From Rufibacter glacialis (GTDB taxonomy: Bacteria > Bacteroidota > Bacteroidia > Cytophagales > Hymenobacteraceae): DNA of 64,000 bases. The notes under the pieces are model-generated. The model searched no databases, had not been told where the DNA came from, and saw only the letters and a list, made by a program, of their open reading frames with translations. Shown piece after piece: positions 58,923 through 64,000 of the stretch (positions are counted from its first letter, which is position 1; each line of letters begins with the position of its first letter). Where the stretch lies: NCBI RefSeq assembly GCF_008271745.1, contig NZ_VKKZ01000021.1, positions 434,001 through 498,000 of the forward strand, read 5' to 3'. The position numbers and the translations under genes are program-made.

Positions 58923-59306
58923 TTAGTCGTTGCGGCTCATTTTGGCCTCAATGGTGTGCTGCGTATGCGGCACCGCCTTTAAACGCTCCTTCGGGATCAG
59001 TTTACCAGACTTGATGCACACCCCGTAGCTTCCGTTCTTGATGCGGATAAGGGCATTCTCCAGCTGCTGGATAAACTTCAACTGTCTAGAGGCCAACTGG
59101 TTCAGACTTTCTTTCTCCTGGGTATCTGCTCCGTCTTCCAATACTTTGGAAGTAGAGGCTGTATTGTCAGTACCAGAATCATTTCGTCGACTCAAGGTTT
59201 CCTTGATAAAGGCAACCTCCCGGCGGGCGTTGTTCAGTTTCTCAATGATAATTTCCTGAAATTCGTTCAACTCCTCTTGGGAATACCGTTGTTTTTCTTC
59301 ACTCAT
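58923..59306 (-). CDS. DksA/TraR-family protein without the zinc cysteines
   Basis: The 127-residue protein has the coiled-coil part (EELNEFQEIIIEKLNNARRE, LNQLASRQLKFIQQLENALI) and the C-terminal globule RIKNGSYGVCIKSGKLIPKE with RLKAVPHTQHTIEAKMS. In classical DksA this globule has four cysteines holding zinc; only one is left here, as in many Bacteroidota relatives. It should still reach into the secondary channel of RNA polymerase and alter transcription under stress. It is 17 bases upstream of scpB. Confidence 0.88.
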   Translation of the reverse strand: MSEEKQRYSQEELNEFQEIIIEKLNNARREVAFIKETLSRRNDSGTDNTASTSKVLEDGADTQEKESLNQLASRQLKFIQQLENALIRIKNGSYGVCIKSGKLIPKERLKAVPHTQHTIEAKMSRND

Positions 59307-60047
59307 GGCTTGTTTTGTTCGTAACGGTTTGGGTATGGTTTGTTTGTATTCAAGATAAGATAGTCAGTCTGCCCTGGTAAATCTTGCTGCCTTAAGTACG
59401 GATAATTTATACTACCTCAGGCTTCTACCAATAGACTGTCCATTTATTTTTTGCGCAAAAATACAGTTAATATTTCGTAAAACTAAGCAGAGTATCAAAT
59501 TGATAGCCGAATTCTTCTATTTCTTCTTTTCAAAGGTACTTTTTTCGGCTGAAACCTTGATAATACAAGTTGGCTCTTTAGAGACAATAGCCTCTGAAAA
59601 CCGCCTACTTTTAAAGAATTGGCGCTTTTTCGCTGCTTTTGGCTGACCTTTTCTCCCGTTCAACCCTAATGTTTCAGACCTTGCCTCCCAAGGCTCCGTA
59701 GGCAAGCAATTTCCTGCTAATCAATTTTTTAACTATTTCTCTCAGACGAGAGACCAAGCAAGTCCACTTCCTTTATTTGGAAAATAGCTTGATTCCAATA
59801 CGGAAGAGGCCTTCTATGGGCAAGCTTCTTCAGCCGGACCCAGGTTCCAGGTGCCTTATGTGATGGGCAGTAGTGATAAAGATTTACTGCTGGGTTCTTT
59901 CAAGGCTTCAGCTCTGGGGCGGCTTGCCTGAGGGACCGCCATCACTATGACTTAATTGCCGGATGGCGGCCATTTGTTTAGCGCCTATTTTAGTGAAACC
60001 AGGGCAAAACCACCTCAGTTTTCTTGGGCTACCACCATCCATCAAAA
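59307..60047. other. Gap with no recognised gene
   Basis: Between the DksA-like gene and the ribH terminator about 740 bases show only short frames without family likeness. CAAAAATA at 59456-59463 matches a minus-strand -7 box and could start the DksA-scpB message, though no -33 partner is evident. The part 59760-60000 is more balanced in base composition and may be decayed coding sequence; I cannot name it. Confidence 0.4.
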
Positions 60048-60086
60048 AAAGGAGGGCTAGCCCTATACGTGGTTAGCCCTTCTTCT
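60048..60086. terminator. Terminator of ribH
   Basis: AGGAGGGCTAGCC and GGTTAGCCCTTCT pair imperfectly around CTATACGT, with an A tract on the left that becomes a T tract for the minus strand. It lies 25 bases after the ribH stop. Confidence 0.7.
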
Positions 60087-60110
60087 CTGCTTATTCTTTT
60101 CAAGGAAGCC

Positions 60111-60593
60111 CTAGTTTACCCAGTTCAGCATCTGGATGGCGGTAGCGGCCGCTTCCACGCCTTTGTTCCCGTGTTTACCGCCCGCCCGGTCCCAGGCTTG
60201 CTGTTCATCATTGGTGGTGACCAACCCAAAGATCACGGGCTTGTTGAACTTTAGGCCTACCTGGGTGAGGCCTTGGGCCACGGCATGGCAGATGTAGTCA
60301 TCATGCTTGGTCTCGCCTTTAATCACCACTCCTAAGGCAATAACGGCATCAATCTCGTTGCTCTGGGCCAGGAACTGGGCCCCCAGGGTCAATTCAAAAG
60401 AGCCGGGCACAGTGTTGCGGTAAATGTTCTCGGGCTTGGCGCCGTGCTGGAGTAATGTCTCATAAGCCCCTTGGCAGAGGGTGTCGGTGATTTCTTTGTT
60501 CCATTCTGCCACTACCAGGCCAAATTTCTTGCCAGAGATGTCTGGCAAGTTATCTGAGTTGTAACTACTGAGGTTTTTAAGGGCGCTTGCCAT
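60111..60593 (-). CDS. ribH: 6,7-dimethyl-8-ribityllumazine synthase
   Basis: The 160-residue protein has the lumazine synthase blocks KFGLVVAEWNKEITDTLCQG, VPGSFELTLGAQFLAQ, DAVIALGVVIKGETKHDDYI (with the catalytic His in KHDD), QGLTQVGLKFNKPVIFGLVT and DRAGGKHGNKGVEAAATAIQ. It performs the penultimate riboflavin step and assembles into an icosahedral or pentameric shell. No other rib gene is near. Upstream lies an unusual hairpin (60628-60662). Confidence 0.96.
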   Translation of the reverse strand: MASALKNLSSYNSDNLPDISGKKFGLVVAEWNKEITDTLCQGAYETLLQHGAKPENIYRNTVPGSFELTLGAQFLAQSNEIDAVIALGVVIKGETKHDDYICHAVAQGLTQVGLKFNKPVIFGLVTTNDEQQAWDRAGGKHGNKGVEAAATAIQMLNWVN

Positions 60594-60627
60594 TTTCTAT
60601 GAAGGTTAAAGGAAGGGTGGTTCTCTG

Positions 60628-60662
60628 GGGCTGGTTTGGGCATTTTTTACCCAAACCAGCCC
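60628..60662. other. 13-bp hairpin upstream of ribH
   Basis: GGGCTGGTTTGGG (60628-60640) and CCCAAACCAGCCC (60650-60662) pair perfectly around 9 bases. It lies 35 bases before the ribH start and 33 bases past the terminator of the TPR gene, so it may belong to the ribH leader. It does not resemble the FMN riboswitch. Confidence 0.6.
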
Positions 60663-60694
60663 GGAAACGTTCTACGCAAATTTGCACAAAAAAA

Positions 60695-60733
60695 CAGAGC
60701 GCCTGCTGAAAATAAATTTCAACAGGCGCTCTG
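60695..60733 (-). terminator. Terminator of the YfgM-like gene
   Basis: CAGAGCGCCTGCTGAAA (60695-60711) and TTTCAACAGGCGCTCTG (60717-60733) pair with one mismatch; the A tract at 60688-60694 is a T tract on the minus strand. Confidence 0.9.
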
Positions 60734-60755
60734 GGTAAGTCGGCTTTGATAAGCC

Positions 60756-61460
60756 TTATTTCTTGGCTAATCCCTCAGCACGGGCCTTGTATTTCTTAGC
60801 GTCGTTCACCTCTGGGCTCAGCGGGTAGTCTGTAATCACGCGGTCAAACACCTCTACGGCCTCTGCGTACTGGTTGCCAGCCTCATAGGCCATGGCGGCT
60901 TTCATGAGATACTGCGGAGAGAAGAAGTCATTGGCTTTGTGTTCAGCGGCTTTCTTGTACAGGGAAGCCGCTTCTTCTTTCTTACCCAATTCCAGGTTGG
61001 CGTCTCCTTGCAGGCTGTAGGCGCGGGCCTGTAACAGCAAATCATCAGACTTGAACTCCTCCAGGTAATTGAGGGCCTCCTGGAATTTGCCTTGTTTCAA
61101 GGAAGCCACGCCGGCGTAGAAGTTGGCCAGTTTACCCGCTTTGGTGCTGCCGTACTCTTCTGCCACGGACTTGAAGCCCGCGTTCTGGCCGTCGCCGTTC
61201 AGGGCTTTGTTCAAGGAATCAGCTTCTAAATAATACTCTGCCTGGAACATGGCAGCCAAGGCTTCCTCGTTTTTAGTCTGCTGGTTCTGGTAATACAGAA
61301 ACCCACCTACTATGGCGAGCGCAATGGCTACAAAGATCCCGATAAAGAGGTTTTTGTTACGTTCCACAAAGTTCTCCGACTGGAGTAGCCGGTCAGCCAG
61401 CGCATCCGGGTTTTCTAATAGCTCGAATTCGCCTTCTCGCTTCATTGTGTTGTTTGACAT
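60756..61460 (-). CDS. TPR inner-membrane protein (YfgM-like)
   Basis: The 234-residue protein has a cytoplasmic start, one membrane segment (about 38-58, LFIGIFVAIALAIVGGFLYY) and a periplasmic TPR domain: AGKLANFYAGVASLKQGKFQ, EALNYLEEFKSDDLLLQARA, YSLQGDANLELGKKEEAASL and YLMKAAMAYEAGNQYAEAVE. This is the YfgM layout, an accessory of the SecYEG translocon that works with PpiD (here at 50038-52143). It follows pdhA on the same strand with a 95-base gap. Confidence 0.88.
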   Translation of the reverse strand: MSNNTMKREGEFELLENPDALADRLLQSENFVERNKNLFIGIFVAIALAIVGGFLYYQNQQTKNEEALAAMFQAEYYLEADSLNKALNGDGQNAGFKSVAEEYGSTKAGKLANFYAGVASLKQGKFQEALNYLEEFKSDDLLLQARAYSLQGDANLELGKKEEAASLYKKAAEHKANDFFSPQYLMKAAMAYEAGNQYAEAVEVFDRVITDYPLSPEVNDAKKYKARAEGLAKK

Positions 61461-61555
61461 CAGTAAGTATGAATAAAATTTAGATGCTGTTCTTGAAAAA
61501 AGCCTTGCCCGTTGAACCCCAAACGGTTAGCTTGGGTTCCCGCGGGCCTGGTTTT

Positions 61556-62602
61556 TTAGTCCATCACGTAAGGGTAGTTAGGCTCTACGTAGATGTCGGT
61601 GTACAATTCCTCTGGTTCTGGGTACGGAGACTTCTCCGCGAACTCCACCGACTCCTGTACCTGGGCCTTGATTTTGTTGTCAATCTCTTCCAGTTCCTGC
61701 TCAGTAGCGTATTGGTTCTCCAGAATGGTGAAACGCACGCTCTCAATAGGATCTTGGTTACGGTAGTTCTCCAGTTCCTCTTTGGTACGGTACTTAGCCG
61801 GGTCAGACATAGAGTGGCCTTTGTAGCGGTAGGTGCGGAACTCCAGGAAGGTAGGGCCTTCACCGGCGCGGGCACGCTCAGCGGCACGGGCTACGGCATC
61901 ATGCACATCTTCGCAACGCATGGCATTTACCGCCTCAGAAGGCATGTCATAAGACAAGCCTAGTTTGTAGAGTTCGGTCACGTTAGACGTACGCTGCACC
62001 GAGGTACCCATGGCGTAGCCGTTGTTCTCTACCACAAAGATCACGGGCAGTTTCCAGAGCATGGCCATGTTGAAGGCCTCATGCAAGGCTCCCTGACGCA
62101 CGGCACCGTCACCCATGTACGTGATGCACAGGTTGCCGGTCTTGTTGTATTTCTCAGCGAAGGCCAGACCCGCGCCCATAGGCACCTGGGCACCCACAAT
62201 CCCGTGGCCGCCGGCGAAATTGACTGATTTGTCAAAAATGTGCATGGAACCGCCTTTGCCTTTAGAGCAACCGGTGGATTTGGCGTACATCTCGGCCATA
62301 ACAGCGTTAGGAGAAGTTCCCAGCCCCAGCGGGTGGGCGTGGTCACGGTAGGCCGTGATCCATTTATCGTCTTTGGTGAGGGCGGTGATGGCACCGGCCG
62401 CACAGGCTTCCTGGCCAATGTAGAGGTGACAGAAACCTTTGATTTTCTGCTGGCCGTATAACTGGCCGGCTTTCTCCTCAAATTTGCGCATGAGTTGCAT
62501 CATCTCATACCAGCGCATATAGGTCTCTTTTGAAAATGCTGGGGCAGCGTTTACCTTTGCCTTTTTCGCATTATTCGTCTTCGCTGCTTTCGTCTCTGCC
62601 AT
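61556..62602 (-). CDS. pdhA: Pyruvate dehydrogenase E1 component, alpha subunit
   Basis: The 348-residue protein has the thiamine diphosphate motif CITYMGDGAVRQGALHEAFN to VENNGYAMGTS. Other blocks are CHLYIGQEACAAGAITALTK, DHAHPLGLGTSP, SMHIFDKSVNFAGGHGIVGA and FLEFRTYRYKGHSMSDPAKY with its phosphorylation-type loop. It decarboxylates pyruvate for acetyl-CoA; the beta subunit is not adjacent. The first 20 residues are rich in K and A and differ between relatives. Confidence 0.95.
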   Translation of the reverse strand: MAETKAAKTNNAKKAKVNAAPAFSKETYMRWYEMMQLMRKFEEKAGQLYGQQKIKGFCHLYIGQEACAAGAITALTKDDKWITAYRDHAHPLGLGTSPNAVMAEMYAKSTGCSKGKGGSMHIFDKSVNFAGGHGIVGAQVPMGAGLAFAEKYNKTGNLCITYMGDGAVRQGALHEAFNMAMLWKLPVIFVVENNGYAMGTSVQRTSNVTELYKLGLSYDMPSEAVNAMRCEDVHDAVARAAERARAGEGPTFLEFRTYRYKGHSMSDPAKYRTKEELENYRNQDPIESVRFTILENQYATEQELEEIDNKIKAQVQESVEFAEKSPYPEPEELYTDIYVEPNYPYVMD

Positions 62603-62742
62603 ACTAGTATAGGTAATTCGTAAGGGTTAAGTCAAAAATTTCAGAACTTGCCTGCTGGCTTTTTACCGGTAGCTTTAGCCCCGGGTTGGTTCTGTAAGGT
62701 ATTATAACATGCGAAATTAAGTAAAAATCTGAAAACAAGTTC

Positions 62743-63861
62743 ATGCTCCTCGAAAATCTACACGTCCTGCACTTCAAGAACTACGAGGAAGCTACCTTGC
62801 CTTTTTCTCCGCACATCAACTGTTTCATTGGCGACAACGGCAGCGGCAAGACTAACCTATTAGACGCCATCCACTACCTCTCGCTCACCAAAAGCGCTTT
62901 TACCTCCTCAGACCTGCAGAACATCAAAGAGGGCGAGGACTATTTCATTGTACGCGGCCGGTTTAAAACCGAAGAGAAAATAAGCGCCGTGCAGTGTTAT
63001 TTAAAAAACGGGCAGAAAAAGATTATCACCTTAAACAAAGCCCCTTATGAGCGGGTGAGCGAACATGTGGGCAAGTTCCCGGTGGTGCTCATCTCGCCCT
63101 ATGACACCGACCTGATCAGGGAGGGCAGTGAGGAGCGCCGCAAATTCTTTGACTCGCTCATGGCCCAGCTGGACCACTCCTATCTGGACCTGCTCATTCA
63201 TTATACCTACGTGCTTAAGCAGCGCAACTCGCTTCTGAAGCAGTTCTATGAAAAGAACTATGTGGACAAGGAGTACCTGCAAGTGTTAGATGAGCAACTC
63301 ATGCCACTGGGCACGGAACTGGGCATCAGGCGGGCGGCCTTTCTGGAATCCTTTGAACCCGTGTTCCAGCGGCACTACCGGCACCTTTCAGATTCCCATG
63401 AAGTGGTGACGCTGGCCTACCAGAGCCAGCTCCTGCGGCAGAACTATGCCTACCTGCTAGACCAGAGCCACCGCAAAGACCTGCTCCTGCAACGCACCAC
63501 CGTGGGCCCGCACAAAGACGATTTCGTGTTCCTGATGGAGGGCAAGAGCGTGAAGAACTTCGGCTCACAGGGGCAGCAGAAAAGCTATGTGATTGCCCTC
63601 AAGCTGGCCCAGTTTGAGATGCTTTCTGCGAAAAACGGCCAGAAACCGCTCCTGCTCCTGGACGATATCTTTGACCGCCTGGACGAGAAGCGCATCACGC
63701 AGCTCATGCAACTGGTGGCCAACCACACCTTCGGCCAGATTTTCCTTACAGACACGCACCTGGACCGCACCGATAAAATCCTTCAGCCCCTGTCTAACAA
63801 TATCAGGCGGTTCAGAATCTCAGAAGGCACCGCCGAGACCATTGAGGAGGAAGACCTGTAG
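62743..63861 (+). CDS. recF: DNA replication and repair protein RecF
   Basis: The 372-residue ABC-type ATPase has Walker A NCFIGDNGSGKTNLLDAIHY (about 26-45), the signature region KNFGSQGQQKSYVIALKLAQ and Walker B PLLLLDDIFDRLDEKRITQL. The D-loop and the TDTHLDR block follow. It loads RecA at gaps with RecO and RecR. Length is typical. It is divergent from pdhA with a 140-base gap. Confidence 0.95.
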   Translation: MLLENLHVLHFKNYEEATLPFSPHINCFIGDNGSGKTNLLDAIHYLSLTKSAFTSSDLQNIKEGEDYFIVRGRFKTEEKISAVQCYLKNGQKKIITLNKAPYERVSEHVGKFPVVLISPYDTDLIREGSEERRKFFDSLMAQLDHSYLDLLIHYTYVLKQRNSLLKQFYEKNYVDKEYLQVLDEQLMPLGTELGIRRAAFLESFEPVFQRHYRHLSDSHEVVTLAYQSQLLRQNYAYLLDQSHRKDLLLQRTTVGPHKDDFVFLMEGKSVKNFGSQGQQKSYVIALKLAQFEMLSAKNGQKPLLLLDDIFDRLDEKRITQLMQLVANHTFGQIFLTDTHLDRTDKILQPLSNNIRRFRISEGTAETIEEEDL

Positions 63862-63882
63862 CGGCGTTACCCTGTAACGCCG
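63862..63882. repeat. Small palindrome after recF
   Basis: CGGCGTTAC (63862-63870) and GTAACGCCG (63874-63882) pair perfectly around CCT, directly after the recF stop. No T tract follows, so it may be a scattered palindromic repeat instead of a terminator. The last 118 bases of the window hold no recognised feature. Confidence 0.6.
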
Positions 63883-64000
63883 AAGCTGATTTATCTTTAG
63901 GCAGTTCTCCTCTGTAAACCACCAAACTGATCTGGCTAGGGGAAAATCACTGTTTTGAGGAACTGCTCTGGCGGCTTGCACCACGGTTTGGGGACTTGCA

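Noticed and set aside
59517-59705. 62-codon minus-strand frame in the gap between the DksA-like and ribH genes
   Set aside because: No signal, domain or neighbour support; composition like non-coding DNA.
60594-60755. FMN riboswitch before ribH
   Set aside because: The conserved RFN-element blocks are not seen; only a simple hairpin is present.

Overview
The window comes from a member of the Bacteroidota, most likely the Cytophagales (Hymenobacteraceae, Rufibacter-like). This is inferred from gene families (DUF4270, DUF1800/DUF1501 pair, RluB with an Arg/Asp/Gly-rich extension, bacterial GGGP synthase, GH3-type protein), from promoters of the Bacteroidota TTTG / TAnnTTTG type, and from the near absence of Shine-Dalgarno sequences. 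Assignment to genus is a guess.

Layout. 1-500: start of an Fe-S membrane protein gene on the minus strand, then tRNA-Phe(GAA) with promoter and terminator. 500-5,600: an AT-richer accessory island beside the tRNA. It holds a CAP12/Pycsar-type TIR protein, a small cysteine-rich secreted protein, a lipoprotein built from two TonB-plug-like modules, an M50 protease-TPR fusion and a MORN-repeat secreted protein. 5,700-11,450: a cupin, two convergent HNH endonucleases of different architecture, a DACNV / diadenylate-cyclase-like protein, and a secreted DNA/RNA nuclease followed by a NuiA-type inhibitor. 11,800-21,450: J-domain/TPR membrane protein, holin-like membrane proteins, GGGP synthase, Rnk-like factor, AraC regulator, acyl-CoA dehydrogenase, zinc peptidase, heptose adenylyltransferase and a flippase-like protein. 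21,450-30,800: panD and panC, then a GT5-type N-terminal-domain protein, a DUF4270 lipoprotein and glmS, then the DUF1800/DUF1501 pair. 31,200-40,600: RidA, YihY/BrkB, gltX, a TIGR00266 protein, a DUF559 nuclease inside a 39-bp inverted repeat, a GH3 protein, lptB and a GH25 lysozyme. 40,650-47,500: a broken GerW-like gene, a large S9 peptidase, recJ, and a stretch dense in palindromic repeats. 47,500-63,900: PH-domain protein, TPR protein, ppiD, CNNM/CorC protein, a 52-residue membrane protein coupled to lptC, an outer-membrane protein, coaX, rluB, scpB, a DksA-like protein, ribH, a YfgM-like TPR protein, pdhA and recF.

How genes fit together. panC, panD and coaX belong to one route (pantothenate to CoA), although coaX lies about 34 kb away. 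lptB and lptC are parts of LPS export, with rfaE2 making a heptose precursor. ppiD and the YfgM-like protein belong to export and folding at the inner membrane. recJ and recF act in recombination. The nuclease-type genes (TIR, two HNH, secreted nuclease plus inhibitor, DUF559) concentrate in accessory stretches.

The strongest unexplained signals are the DUF559 gene bracketed by near-perfect 39-bp inverted repeats, several other inverted pairs of short palindromic units, the cyclase-like DACNV protein with a changed RHR motif beside two HNH nucleases, and the island lipoprotein made of duplicated plug-like modules. No CRISPR array, transposase, integrase or replication origin was recognised.
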